From Anaerolinea thermolimosa (GTDB lineage Bacteria; Chloroflexota; Anaerolineae; Anaerolineales; Anaerolineaceae), in assembly GCF_001050195.2 (NCBI RefSeq), contig NZ_DF967965.1, positions 2,624,994-2,688,993 on the forward strand: 64,000 bases of DNA, read 5' to 3'. A program made the position numbers and the translations under genes. Of this stretch, positions 17,336-26,311 are shown one piece after another (within the stretch, counting starts at the first letter, position 1; every line of letters starts with the position of its first letter). The notes below the pieces were generated by a model. The model was not told the DNA's origin and made no database searches. It saw nothing but the letters and a program-made list of their open reading frames with translations.

Positions 17336-17957
17336 TCTGGATGGGGTGTTAACCGACACCTCAGAGTATCATTACCTGGCCTGGAAACGCCTGGCCGATG
17401 AACTGGGAATTCCCTTCAACCGGCAAGAAAACGAAGCCCTGCGCGGTGTCTCCAGACGCGAATCGCTCCTTTTGCTCCTCAAAGGCCGGCCTGCCAGCGA
17501 AGAACAGATGAACGCCTGGATGGAACTCAAGAATCAGTTTTACATTCAATTCATCCAGCAGATGACGCCCACCAGTCTGCTCCCCGGTGCCCGCGAACTG
17601 CTGGAAGAATTGCGCCAGGGAGGGTATCTCTCTGCCATTGTTTCATCCAGTAAAAATACACCTCTGGTTCTGGAGCGGTTGCAAATTGCGCCGCTTTTCG
17701 ATGCCATCGTGGACGGGAACACCCCCGTTCGCAGTAAACCTGCGCCCGATCTTTTTCTCCTGGCCGCCCGGAAGTTAAGCCTCCTCCCGGCGGAATGTGT
17801 GGTTGTCGAAGACGCCGCCGCCGGGATTGACGCTGGAAAAGCCGCCGGTATGCGAACGATCGGGTTAGGGCCACGTGAACGCGTGGGTCATGCCGACCTG
17901 GTGCTTCCAGACCTGCAACAGGTTCACCTCGCCGAGATTCTCACCAGGCTGGGTTGA
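17313..17957 (+). CDS. pgmB: Beta-phosphoglucomutase (HAD family)
   Basis: A 214-aa HAD enzyme with the D8-L-D10-G-V nucleophile motif, the T-D-T-S cap-residue stretch and VSRRES region of beta-phosphoglucomutase, and [17 protein letters not shown] as the last motif. It interconverts beta-glucose 1-phosphate and glucose 6-phosphate, the step needed after a GH65 phosphorylase. The gene overlaps the end of the GH65 gene by 23 bases, so the two are probably translated together. ATG 17313 follows AGAGG at an appropriate distance. Confidence 0.9.
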   Translation: MIRGFLFDLDGVLTDTSEYHYLAWKRLADELGIPFNRQENEALRGVSRRESLLLLLKGRPASEEQMNAWMELKNQFYIQFIQQMTPTSLLPGARELLEELRQGGYLSAIVSSSKNTPLVLERLQIAPLFDAIVDGNTPVRSKPAPDLFLLAARKLSLLPAECVVVEDAAAGIDAGKAAGMRTIGLGPRERVGHADLVLPDLQQVHLAEILTRLG

Positions 17958-17984
17958 CCCTCTCAATATGGCCAGCTTAACGTT

Positions 17985-18014
17985 AAGGCTCCGCCCGTGA
18001 CCGAGCGGAGCCTT
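17985..18014. terminator. Bidirectional terminator between operons
   Basis: AAGGCTCCGC (17985-17994) pairs perfectly with GCGGAGCCTT (18005-18014). It lies between the ends of two converging operons. Confidence 0.7.
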
Positions 18015-18037
18015 CATTCTCCCGGCAGATGTTCAGA

Positions 18038-20593
18038 TTATTCGTAGCGCAGAGCCTCCACTACATCCAGCCGGGTAGCCTGGCGGGCGGGAGCCATGGC
18101 CGCCAGAGCGCCAAAGATGATACCGATGGCCACAGTGGATAAGATGCCCGAGGCCGGGAAGATGTAAGTCATCGGGAAGCCCAGGGCTTCAAAAGTCTTG
18201 ACTGCCATATAACCCATATACAACCCGGCCAGGATGCCAAACGCCGTACCAATGGCCGAAAGGATCAGCGCTTCAGAGAGAATGACAGTTCGCACCTGTC
18301 TGCGGGTTGCCCCAACCGCACGCAACATACCAATCTCACGTGTGCGTTCAAGCACCCCGATCGCCAGGGTGTTTACCATCGCAATGAGAGACGGGATCGC
18401 CAGGAAAGCGGCCATTGCATACATGCTGAAAAAGACCGCATCAAACATCTTACGGTTTTCTTCAACGTAAGCCTTCCCGTTGAGAAGTTTAAATTGCGGA
18501 TAATTTTTAAGCAACCGGGTAAAAGCTGCCTCTACCTCAGCGCGATCGGCGCCGGGCTTCAGGTTGATCTGGTAGAACACGTCCTCATCACGACCAAAAT
18601 CGGCGGCTATGTTTTTCTGCGATATATAGCCCGTGGTCGTCTTGGCATTCAAGTAGTCCGTAGCGATCCCCACCACCCGGTAGGTTTGCTCACCGGTAGG
18701 GGTCACAAGCGTCACCTCATCACCAAGATGGATGCCTGCTGCTGAAGAAAGCACCCCGTTGACAATGATGGCGCGTTCCTGCTCCAGCGCCGTGAACGCA
18801 CTATCGGGGTCTCCAGAGGTGAAAGTCAACCCGTCCAATTGCCGGTAGGCTTGCGGGTCAATCCCCAGCACTCCTACAGCCACATCTTTAATTTGCGAGC
18901 CAGCAAAACGCAGCGTACTCACCAGCGCCACCCCGGGGATTTCGCGCAGTTTCTGAGCCAGATCAGGCGCCGCCCCGGTGTTCGAGCCCCATACTGCCAG
19001 GGTAGGCGGCATGAGCAAATAATCGCTTCCCAGGCTCTTTTCCATAATATTCACAAATGTAAGGGAAAGCGAAGTAAGCACTGAGGCCATCATCACCACC
19101 ACAGCCATTGCGATCATCGTCGTCGAGGCAGTCACCGTGGCACGGCCAGGTTGGCGGCTCAGGTTCCCTTCCGCAAGCTGGGCTGTTCCGTTGCGGGCAA
19201 AGATCAGCGCCAGCAGATAACCAAACAGGTTGGCAATCGGGTTAATCAGTGCCGGGGCCATCAGGATAAGCGCCACCGACATCAAAATCGCACCCAGCCC
19301 AAGCAGAGCGGCCTGCCGACTGACGAGAATACCCGCCGCCAGTGCCAGCAGCACCACCCCTGCCCAGAAAGAAAAGCCCGCAATCCGCCTGAAGGAAACC
19401 CCGCCTACCGAAGGTCGGAGGGCTTCAAGGGGTGTCACCCGCGAGGCAGATTGCGCCGGCAACAAACCGGCCAGAACCGTAACCCCTACTCCCAGAATAA
19501 TGGATGTAACTACCAGGCTGGGAGATACCTCGGGGGCGCCCACTTTAATGTTGAGATACTGCTGGCCGATGGGCACAATCAGTTGCAAGATGAGATAACC
19601 GAATACATAGCCCAGTACCAGGCCCGCCGCAGTTCCCACAATACCCTGGATCAGTCCTTCAGCCAGGATCATCCATCGAATGGTTGAACGGCTGGCGCCC
19701 AGCGCGCGTAACATGCCAATATCCCGGCGGCGTTCTGCCACAATGGTGCGGAAGGTGTTAAAGATGATGAACCCTCCCATCAGCAATGCCAGGAAGCCCA
19801 TCAGGTTAAAGATCATCTGAGCATTGCGAATGTTGGTGAGAATCTCTGAACCGCTTTCCAGAGCCCCAACCTTATAATTGCTCCCCACAGCTTCGATAAT
19901 CCGCTGTTGAATTTCTGCCCGTCGAGCTTCATCCATGGTATTGAGGTTGGCATCGATAATGTTGATCTTTCCAGGCATATTGAGGAGCTGTTGTGCCTCC
20001 GAAAGCGTAACCAGCACCTCTTCATTTCCGGGCATCATCCGTTCGGGAAGAATCCCAACCACCTTCAGGTCAACCACACCAATGGCGGTCGGCAAAGAAA
20101 GGGTACCCCCCAGTTGTACACCGACCTCTCGCGCCAGCGAACGGGTAATCACAGCCGCATGGGTATCTCCAGGCTCAAGAAAACGCCCTTCGACAATGTT
20201 ATAGGCAATCATTTGCCGGGCAACCTCGGGGTCAATTCCCTTGAGCACCACCGCACTGATGCGGTCCACAGCATTCGGATCGCGGTCAAAATAATCGGCT
20301 GGCAGGTTAATCACCCGTTCCAGAGAACCCGCGGCCACTTCCACACCATCTACTGCGCGCACCTTCTCTAAAACCGATGGGTCGAACGCCTCACCAATTT
20401 TATGCGTCAGCGTCACATCAACCTGACCGGCAGCAGCCATCACCTGCGTCTGAAAAGCTTTCACAAAGGTGGGCATGAAAGTGTTCATGCCAAAAATGAC
20501 CAGCACCCCAAAGACAATCGCCAGGGTAGTCAAAATGGTGCGCTGTTTCCGGCCCATTAAATAACGCCAGGCAAGAAGCCACTGGAAAGTCAT
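18038..20593 (-). CDS. ABC transporter permease with two FtsX domains (MacB/LolC-type)
   Basis: An 851-aa protein. An N-terminal transmembrane helix is followed by a periplasmic MacB-like core (residues about 40-270), an FtsX-type set of three helices at about 280-400, then a second TM pair and core (about 430-690) and a last FtsX set at about 735-850, ending with the conserved R-x-D-V-V-E-A-L-R-Y. Such permeases drive lipoprotein release or export of peptides and drugs from the periplasmic side. The ATG overlaps the stop of the ATPase gene by 4 bases. Two consecutive duplicated ATPase genes precede it. Confidence 0.85.
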   Translation of the reverse strand: MTFQWLLAWRYLMGRKQRTILTTLAIVFGVLVIFGMNTFMPTFVKAFQTQVMAAAGQVDVTLTHKIGEAFDPSVLEKVRAVDGVEVAAGSLERVINLPADYFDRDPNAVDRISAVVLKGIDPEVARQMIAYNIVEGRFLEPGDTHAAVITRSLAREVGVQLGGTLSLPTAIGVVDLKVVGILPERMMPGNEEVLVTLSEAQQLLNMPGKINIIDANLNTMDEARRAEIQQRIIEAVGSNYKVGALESGSEILTNIRNAQMIFNLMGFLALLMGGFIIFNTFRTIVAERRRDIGMLRALGASRSTIRWMILAEGLIQGIVGTAAGLVLGYVFGYLILQLIVPIGQQYLNIKVGAPEVSPSLVVTSIILGVGVTVLAGLLPAQSASRVTPLEALRPSVGGVSFRRIAGFSFWAGVVLLALAAGILVSRQAALLGLGAILMSVALILMAPALINPIANLFGYLLALIFARNGTAQLAEGNLSRQPGRATVTASTTMIAMAVVVMMASVLTSLSLTFVNIMEKSLGSDYLLMPPTLAVWGSNTGAAPDLAQKLREIPGVALVSTLRFAGSQIKDVAVGVLGIDPQAYRQLDGLTFTSGDPDSAFTALEQERAIIVNGVLSSAAGIHLGDEVTLVTPTGEQTYRVVGIATDYLNAKTTTGYISQKNIAADFGRDEDVFYQINLKPGADRAEVEAAFTRLLKNYPQFKLLNGKAYVEENRKMFDAVFFSMYAMAAFLAIPSLIAMVNTLAIGVLERTREIGMLRAVGATRRQVRTVILSEALILSAIGTAFGILAGLYMGYMAVKTFEALGFPMTYIFPASGILSTVAIGIIFGALAAMAPARQATRLDVVEALRYE

Positions 20594-21330
20594 AGCACCT
20601 CCATTTTTTCCCGCACTGTCCGGGTATCTTCCTGAGCATTGCCGTTCAAATGGGTCTGATCGACGATTTTTCCGTCCTTGAGGAAGACGATTCGGTCGGC
20701 ATAGGCAGCAATGCGCGGGTCATGGGTAACCATAAGAATCGTGCGCCCCCACTCGCTGGAAATCTGCCGCAGCAGGGTAGCAATTTCGTCTCCGGCGCGC
20801 GAATCGAGGTTGCCGGTTGGTTCATCGGCCAGAATGATCAGCGGTTCGTGAGCCAGCGCCCGGGCAATGGCCACTCGTTGTTGCTGGCCTCCCGAAAGCT
20901 CGGCCGGGCGATGATCCAGCCGATCGCTCAAACCCACTCTTTCCAACCATAATCGTGCTCGTTCATGTGCCCTGGCCACAGGCACACCATCCAGAATCAT
21001 CGGTAAGGCGGCATTTTCAAGCGCACTGAGAACAGGGATAAGATTGTAAAACTGGAACACGAACCCCATTTTGCGGCGGCGGATTTCAGTCACCTGATTA
21101 TCGGTGAGGGTGCTCAATTCCTGCCCATCCAGATATACCTTCCCCTCAGTGGGGCGGTCAAGCCCGCCGATTAAATACAACAGGGTTGACTTTCCACACC
21201 CGCTGGGGCCCATGACAGCCACAAACTCGCCCTGGCCAATCGAGAGATTAATGCCCTTAAGAGCGGTGACCGCCGTTTCGCCTTTCCCGTAAACTTTGGT
21301 CAGATTTTCTGTGACGACCATTGATTCCAT
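20590..21330 (-). CDS. ABC transporter ATP-binding protein (copy next to the permease)
   Basis: About 246 aa. GPSGCGKSTLLYLI is the Walker A motif, ELSGGQQQRVAIARAL the LSGGQ signature, and LIILADEPTGNLDS the Walker B. The MacB/LolD-type sequence matches the permease it is translationally coupled to (ATGA overlap). ATG 21330 is favoured because GAGGA precedes it; earlier in-frame starts exist up to the TTG at 21363. This copy ends in QEDTRTVREKMEVL, probably the ancestral C-terminus. It lies within a 777-bp direct repeat whose second unit encodes the other copy. Confidence 0.9.
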   Translation of the reverse strand: MESMVVTENLTKVYGKGETAVTALKGINLSIGQGEFVAVMGPSGCGKSTLLYLIGGLDRPTEGKVYLDGQELSTLTDNQVTEIRRRKMGFVFQFYNLIPVLSALENAALPMILDGVPVARAHERARLWLERVGLSDRLDHRPAELSGGQQQRVAIARALAHEPLIILADEPTGNLDSRAGDEIATLLRQISSEWGRTILMVTHDPRIAAYADRIVFLKDGKIVDQTHLNGNAQEDTRTVREKMEVL

Positions 21331-22181
21331 GCTTTCCTCCATCGAATAATCCATCCTTCGCAATCAGCTGTTTATGAGTCAGCTGTCAGCTTCATTTATC
21401 CTGCCTTCCTGAGCATTGCCGTTCAAATGGGTCTGATCGACGATTTTTCCGTCCTTGAGGAAGACGATTCGGTCGGCATAGGCAGCAATGCGCGGGTCAT
21501 GGGTAACCATAAGAATCGTGCGCCCCCACTCGCTGGAAATCTGCCGCAGCAGGGTAGCAATTTCGTCTCCGGCGCGCGAATCGAGGTTGCCGGTTGGTTC
21601 ATCGGCCAGAATGATCAGCGGTTCGTGAGCCAGCGCCCGGGCAATGGCCACTCGTTGTTGCTGGCCTCCCGAAAGCTCGGCCGGGCGATGATCCAGCCGA
21701 TCGCTCAAACCCACTCTTTCCAACCATAATCGTGCTCGTTCATGTGCCCTGGCCACAGGCACACCATCCAGAATCATCGGTAAGGCGGCATTTTCAAGCG
21801 CACTGAGAACAGGGATAAGATTGTAAAACTGGAACACGAACCCCATTTTGCGGCGGCGGATTTCAGTCACCTGATTATCGGTGAGGGTGCTCAATTCCTG
21901 CCCATCCAGATATACCTTCCCCTCAGTGGGGCGGTCAAGCCCGCCGATTAAATACAACAGGGTTGACTTTCCACACCCGCTGGGGCCCATGACAGCCACA
22001 AACTCGCCCTGGCCAATCGAGAGATTAATGCCCTTAAGAGCGGTGACCGCCGTTTCGCCTTTCCCGTAAACTTTGGTCAGATTTTCTGTGACGACCATTG
22101 ATTCCATGCTTTCCTCCATCGAATAATCCATCCTTCGCAATCAGCTGTTTATGAGTCAGCTGTCAGCTTCATTTATCCTGC
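20628..22181. repeat. 777-bp tandem duplication of the ABC ATPase gene
   Basis: Bases 20628-21404 and 21405-22181 are direct repeats of 777 bp (a multiple of three) with no difference that I can see. Each unit runs from the CTTCCTGAG near the 3' end of the ATPase gene back to the spacer after the PadR gene. The absence of drift points to a very recent event, or to an assembly artefact. Confidence 0.85.
21379..22107 (-). CDS. ABC transporter ATP-binding protein (duplicated copy)
   Basis: This gene is identical to the downstream copy through NGNAQE, with the same Walker A, signature and Walker B motifs. Its last residues are GRINEADS, read from spacer sequence at the duplication junction, instead of the C-terminus of the other copy. 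It is not coupled to the permease gene. It may double the ATPase dose or be functionally neutral. The true start is probably ATG 22107, preceded by GAGGA. Confidence 0.85.
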   Translation of the reverse strand: MESMVVTENLTKVYGKGETAVTALKGINLSIGQGEFVAVMGPSGCGKSTLLYLIGGLDRPTEGKVYLDGQELSTLTDNQVTEIRRRKMGFVFQFYNLIPVLSALENAALPMILDGVPVARAHERARLWLERVGLSDRLDHRPAELSGGQQQRVAIARALAHEPLIILADEPTGNLDSRAGDEIATLLRQISSEWGRTILMVTHDPRIAAYADRIVFLKDGKIVDQTHLNGNAQEGRINEADS

Positions 22182-22763
22182 CCGTTTTCCAGGCGGACGG
22201 CCCCGCGGGCGCATTTCTGGCTCCGGCAGAGGCTGACGGGCAACCTCATCCAAACGCGCTTCGATCATATCCATCCAGCGTAAATCGGCCTCGATATGCA
22301 TGATGGCCTGATCGAGCAGCAAAATATGCGCCAGGTCCCGGCGCGGGTCAAGCGTCATACGGCGTTCAGTCAAGTCGTGTAATTCCTGATACAGGCTCGA
22401 ACGCTGGGCATAAATGACCTCTCGCGGGTCAACATATCCGGTGGCCACCGCCAGCATCAATTTGATGAAAAACTCATCCCGCTGGCGTTCACTGCGTACG
22501 GGTTGCTCAAACCACGACTTTAACTCATCCCGCCCGGCAGGGGTGAGAGCATACATCTGCCGTTCGTTTCCGTTCTCATCCCCCGAGGGAACCTCAACGA
22601 TCAGACCATTTTCTTTGAGCCGCGCCAGCGTAGTATAGACCTGGGCAGGTTTGACCTCCCAAACCTCCCGTCCCCCGGCCATGGTTTCAAAAGCTTGCAA
22701 AAGCTCATACCCATGACGGGGACGCTGACTGAGTAAGCCTAACAGAGCATTACGAACGCTCAT
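22173..22763 (-). CDS. PadR-family transcriptional regulator
   Basis: A 196-aa regulator with a PadR winged helix: LLGLLSQRPRHGYELLQAFE, then PAQVYTTLARLKENGLI and RQMYALTPAGRDELKSWF. The C-terminal half has a helical dimerisation domain (PADR2-like) and ends in a basic RPRGRPPGKRAG tail. PadR proteins repress export genes when no ligand is bound, so it likely regulates the ABC transporter that follows on the same strand. The promoter of this operon lies inside a 20-bp inverted repeat that it probably binds. Confidence 0.9.
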   Translation of the reverse strand: MSVRNALLGLLSQRPRHGYELLQAFETMAGGREVWEVKPAQVYTTLARLKENGLIVEVPSGDENGNERQMYALTPAGRDELKSWFEQPVRSERQRDEFFIKLMLAVATGYVDPREVIYAQRSSLYQELHDLTERRMTLDPRRDLAHILLLDQAIMHIEADLRWMDMIEARLDEVARQPLPEPEMRPRGRPPGKRAG

Positions 22764-22767
22764 AATA

Positions 22768-22826
22768 AAAAAATATTAACTCGTTTTCTAATTTCTGTAA
22801 TAATATAAAACGAGTTAATATTTTTT
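22768..22826. promoter_or_regulatory. Perfect 20-bp inverted repeat: candidate PadR operator
   Basis: Bases 22768-22787 are the exact reverse complement of 22807-22826, with a 19-bp spacer. The core of the arm is ATATTAACTCG. The -10 box of the padR promoter is in the spacer, so PadR bound to both arms would block transcription. Confidence 0.75.
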
Positions 22827-22831
22827 GTCAA
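22802..22831 (-). promoter_or_regulatory. padR operon promoter
   Basis: On the minus strand TTGACA (22831-22826) and TATATT (22807-22802) are separated by 18 bases. Together with the inverted repeat this gives a classical autorepressed promoter. Confidence 0.6.
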
Positions 22832-22849
22832 GGGGATTCGGAAGCCGAT

Positions 22850-23899
22850 TTATTGAGCAGCTTCGTAAATACGCTGAACTTCTTCCTCGAATTGCCGGGC
22901 CAGTTTTGCATCCCGAATGATTAATAAATTCTCATCGTTGGTCTCATCCGCGCTTCGGGTGAAATTATATGAACCCGTAACCACCGTTTCACCATCGATC
23001 ACCAGGACTTTTTCATGCATTAACCCCGGGTTGCCATCCAGGCGCACATCCAGCCCGGCACGGCGCAAAGCAGTATAATCACTCCCGGCGGCATCCGACT
23101 GATCCGCGTCGAAAACCCCGCGAACCTGCACCCCCCGCCGGGCCGCCTCGATCATTGCATCGCGCAGATCATCACGGGTGAAGGTATAGGCCAGAAAGTC
23201 AATCCTCTCTCTGGCCCCCTGAACGCGCTCCACAAGGGTACGTCCCGGGCGGTCATCCGGCGCAAAACAGACCTCCACCTCCATTCCATCCACATTCACC
23301 TGTCGGTCTTTCAACGGGAGAGCCTGACCTCCTCCAAACAGGTGCGCCGTAAACATTTCCTCAAATTCTGCCCGGTAAAGCGCAACCAGTTTACCCGAAC
23401 GGATGCGAAGGAACACGTTGTGGTCTTGATCCAGGCTGGCCGGCGTGAGGTTGAGCGACCCACTCCACAGAATCTCATCATCGATGAGAATGAACTTGTT
23501 ATGCATCAACCCTTCTCGACGATCTCCTATCAGCGGAATCTTTCCCTGTTGCAGTCGTTGAACCGCCCTGTTATCGAGCGCATCACTGTCAATCACCATC
23601 CTTACTGCCACCCCCCGCTCCGCTGCCGCAAGAAGCGCGTTGGCAGCTTCCAGCCAGGAGAAATTGTACATGGCAACGTCGATGCGAACCCTGGCACTGG
23701 CAATTGAATCCAGCAACGCCTCACGCAAAGCCTGAGAACCATCTGGTTTTCCCGGTGAGGTAAAAAACACTGCAACAGGTTCTGCCTCCGCGCTTTCTTG
23801 AAGGGTGGGCTGATCCCCGGAAAGTGAAATGAACTCACAACCTGTCAGGAATGAGAGCAAGAGAACCAGAGCAATGGCCTGGCAAAGCCCTTTGTTCAA
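22850..23899 (-). CDS. Phospholipase D-like lipoprotein
   Basis: A 349-aa protein. The TTG start at 23899 follows GGGAG; it gives a lipoprotein signal (ALVLLLSFLTGC, lipidated Cys21). Two HKD motifs are complete: H133-x-K135-x4-D140 in LMHNKFILID and H295-x-K297-x4-D302 in LMHEKVLVID, each followed by GS-x-N. The two motifs form one active site in PLD-superfamily nucleases and phospholipases. The protein would be anchored on the outer side of the cytoplasmic membrane. It follows the zinc-ribbon genes, and longer in-frame starts overlap the previous gene. Substrate (lipid or DNA) is unknown. Confidence 0.85.
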   Translation of the reverse strand: MNKGLCQAIALVLLLSFLTGCEFISLSGDQPTLQESAEAEPVAVFFTSPGKPDGSQALREALLDSIASARVRIDVAMYNFSWLEAANALLAAAERGVAVRMVIDSDALDNRAVQRLQQGKIPLIGDRREGLMHNKFILIDDEILWSGSLNLTPASLDQDHNVFLRIRSGKLVALYRAEFEEMFTAHLFGGGQALPLKDRQVNVDGMEVEVCFAPDDRPGRTLVERVQGARERIDFLAYTFTRDDLRDAMIEAARRGVQVRGVFDADQSDAAGSDYTALRRAGLDVRLDGNPGLMHEKVLVIDGETVVTGSYNFTRSADETNDENLLIIRDAKLARQFEEEVQRIYEAAQ

Positions 23900-23933
23900 A
23901 GATCGCTCCCGTGCTTCATGGAATGTTTTTACT

Positions 23934-24473
23934 TCAGGGGAGTATCCACAACTGCGGCGAGTCGAGCCCGATTTCAAACCGAAATTCTCGAAGGGCATCC
24001 TTGCGTTCCGCTTCGATGTTCATCACCATAAATTCAGCCAGCGGCACAAGATCTTCAGGTGAGACCACCACCGGTTTGAAAGGCACCGGGCTGCCCACTT
24101 CCATGCGCACTGGCTGAAGCAGATACTTCACCCCCAATGCCACACTTTCTTCAATTTTCAGGCGGAATGCCGGGATGAAAAACAGCCGGGGCACCGCCCA
24201 CCAGGTATGCATCTCCTGGCTCGCATCGCCCTGATACGTCTGTCGAACCAGAGGGCGTACCACCCCCCGTGCCACCCAGAAGGGATTTCCCACCTTTCCC
24301 GAAGGAACCGCACTGGAGAAAAAAACATCCAGCCGCTGTACACCCTCTTCATCCGACAGGAGCATTCCCTGCCCGCATTGGGCACACACCCACGCCACTT
24401 CATCGGGCTGGGCAGCCACCGGCGTAGAGCAACGCGGGCATTGCAACGGGATCAACCGCACTCGCTCGCTCAT
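23934..24473 (-). CDS. Zinc-ribbon protein, third of three paralogues
   Basis: A 179-aa protein of unknown function. An N-terminal zinc ribbon has C12, C15, C30 and C33 (CPRC and CAQC). The rest has mixed strands and helices (a PAFRLKIEESVALG stretch and a C-terminal LREFRFEIGLDSPQLW) with no membrane span that I see. The ribbon has the same spacing as the two genes upstream, with which it forms a chain of overlapping genes (ATGA). It may be a cytosolic member of the set. Confidence 0.6.
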   Translation of the reverse strand: MSERVRLIPLQCPRCSTPVAAQPDEVAWVCAQCGQGMLLSDEEGVQRLDVFFSSAVPSGKVGNPFWVARGVVRPLVRQTYQGDASQEMHTWWAVPRLFFIPAFRLKIEESVALGVKYLLQPVRMEVGSPVPFKPVVVSPEDLVPLAEFMVMNIEAERKDALREFRFEIGLDSPQLWILP

Positions 24474-25504
24474 TCGATGAACCTCTGAACTTCTCGCACA
24501 ATATCCTTCACGTCCAGCAAATCACCACCCAAACCCGATGCCGATTCCTGGTTTGCCTTATACCGATGGTATTCCACCTGCTCACCATAACGGAATTTTT
24601 GCCAGCCAGCAACCATTAACCCGATCCCTGCTGCCAGGCTGATCAGAGCTATACCGAGAATGTCGCTGTCATCCGAGAGGGATACGATCAACGCCGGAAC
24701 ATCCACCGCCACAAAAGCCCCCACTGCCATTCCGCCAACCAGCATAGCGGCCCGGTACAGAACATTCCCCGGCGCTTTACCATACAGAACCTGGCCATCA
24801 AAACCATCAATCACCACCTGAAAGGCCCGTCCGCGATAGAGGTAGCGCAACACCCAGACCGGATAATAGACCAGCCCCAGCCTCGCGCCAAGAATACGTG
24901 TAAAAAGTTGAGAGGTTCGGCTGAGCTTTACTCTGGAGGCTACCCACTCCTCAAAGGATTTGCGGGCCGATTCCAGGGCTCTCTCAGGTGAGCCTACCGG
25001 TTCAAAAACCATGCCGCTGTAATGGAGCTGATCACTATTGAAAGGCTCCAGAGGGCGCCCCTCCAGAGAGATGCGCCGCACCCCGAACTCGCCCACATCA
25101 CAGGCCACTTCGTTCCAGCTCACCTCGCTGAGTGCACGCTTCTCCCGCGGAACGTACCGCTTGTTCTCACCACTTCCAACCCGTTCCTGGCCGAAAGCCC
25201 AGGCCACCCCTTGCCCCCATGCCGCCCAGAAGGGTATGTGCACTAAAAAAGCCTCACTGATTTCCGCCCTGCGTAAAGTATCTCTTGCAATGGCCACACC
25301 ACGGGTAAGAAACTGGCGCAAAGACTCCAGCGCCTGTTCTCGCTTCACCCGCAGAGGAACCTGATACCGGCGTACTCCCCTTTCACCGCTGACGACGGAG
25401 CGCATCTCACAAAAAGGGCAAATGACCAGTGCCTGCCCTTCGGGAACGGGCACCGTACCCCCGCAGCGCGGGCAGGTAAGGCCGAGTAAACCTTTTTCGC
25501 TCAT
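24470..25504 (-). CDS. Zinc-ribbon membrane protein, second of three paralogues
   Basis: About 344 aa. A zinc ribbon (C11, C14, C29, C32) is followed by a domain that ends in YYPVWVLRYLYRGRAFQVVIDG, a pattern also present in the first paralogue, then two hydrophobic segments (residues about 248-300) and a short charged tail. Family members are commonly annotated as zinc-ribbon or TFIIB-type zinc-finger proteins without a proven role. The start overlaps the previous stop as ATGA. Confidence 0.6.
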   Translation of the reverse strand: MSEKGLLGLTCPRCGGTVPVPEGQALVICPFCEMRSVVSGERGVRRYQVPLRVKREQALESLRQFLTRGVAIARDTLRRAEISEAFLVHIPFWAAWGQGVAWAFGQERVGSGENKRYVPREKRALSEVSWNEVACDVGEFGVRRISLEGRPLEPFNSDQLHYSGMVFEPVGSPERALESARKSFEEWVASRVKLSRTSQLFTRILGARLGLVYYPVWVLRYLYRGRAFQVVIDGFDGQVLYGKAPGNVLYRAAMLVGGMAVGAFVAVDVPALIVSLSDDSDILGIALISLAAGIGLMVAGWQKFRYGEQVEYHRYKANQESASGLGGDLLDVKDIVREVQRFIE

Positions 25505-26304
25505 ACTCTTGCCGCCACCCATCCTGCCCAGGCCATAAGAATCGGGGCAGCGATCAATCCAAGGCCCGAACAGAGCAAGAAACCAGCTATGGCACCACCA
25601 TCATGATCAGCGAGCCCCCCAATTACCGGAAAGCTGGCCAGGCAGAGAAACACCACCGCCGCCACCCCACCCACCAAGCGGTAAGGAAGTTCCGCCTTGG
25701 CCGGGTAAACATTGGCCAGCACTGACCCCGTCGCCGCATCCACCACCGCGGTGTACGTCTCTCCGCGATAGAGGTACTTGAATTCAAAAATGGGTACATG
25801 CACCAGAGCCATCTCCTCTACCTTCGCCCCGGCATGACTCTGACGGAACCAGTCCAGGCCTGCCTCAAGGGGCACGCTGGGCGGCTCAGAATCGCCTTCC
25901 AGGGAGGGGGCATACGGCCGCAGATCGCCCGCCAGCAGGCTAAGGTGTGCCAGCTCGGTTACTGAGGTAGCGGCTGCCGGTTCCAGAGCAACACGCTCCT
26001 GACCATCGCTCTTCCAGCGAAAATACCACAGAGGGAAATACCGAAACGAACGGTTGACAATCTGGGATTTCTGATCCAGGTCTTTCACCGTCTCACTGCC
26101 CGACATCCAGCGCTTTAATGCCGCTTCTGCCTGTTCCCCATTCAGGGTGGGGGTCAGAACCCAGTGAAACACCGTTCGCGATTTATCCACAAAGACCGTG
26201 GCTCCGCAATAAGGACAGATGATAAAAATCTGTCCCTCGTCGGGGTGGAGTTCTCCCCCACACTGCGGACACGATAAAACAGAAAGTGTGTTTGGAGTAT
26301 TCAC
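25501..26304 (-). CDS. Zinc-ribbon membrane protein, first of three paralogues
   Basis: A 267-aa protein. The ribbon is C12, C15, C30 and C33 (CPQC and CPYC). A central domain with PLWYFRWKSDGQERVALEPA and IFEFKYLYRGETYTAVVDAATG precedes two hydrophobic segments (about 207-228 and 238-262) at the C-terminus. The ribbon is probably cytoplasmic. The start is GTG 26304, placed 7 bases after a TATAAT, so the mRNA may be leaderless. It is the first gene of a four-gene unit ending in the PLD lipoprotein. Confidence 0.6.
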   Translation of the reverse strand: MNTPNTLSVLSCPQCGGELHPDEGQIFIICPYCGATVFVDKSRTVFHWVLTPTLNGEQAEAALKRWMSGSETVKDLDQKSQIVNRSFRYFPLWYFRWKSDGQERVALEPAAATSVTELAHLSLLAGDLRPYAPSLEGDSEPPSVPLEAGLDWFRQSHAGAKVEEMALVHVPIFEFKYLYRGETYTAVVDAATGSVLANVYPAKAELPYRLVGGVAAVVFLCLASFPVIGGLADHDGGAIAGFLLCSGLGLIAAPILMAWAGWVAARV

Positions 26305-26311
26305 GCCCTTT

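Noticed and set aside
20628..22181. Insertion sequence explaining the ATPase duplication
   Set aside because: There is no transposase, terminal inverted repeat or target duplication; the repeat is a plain tandem copy of the gene.
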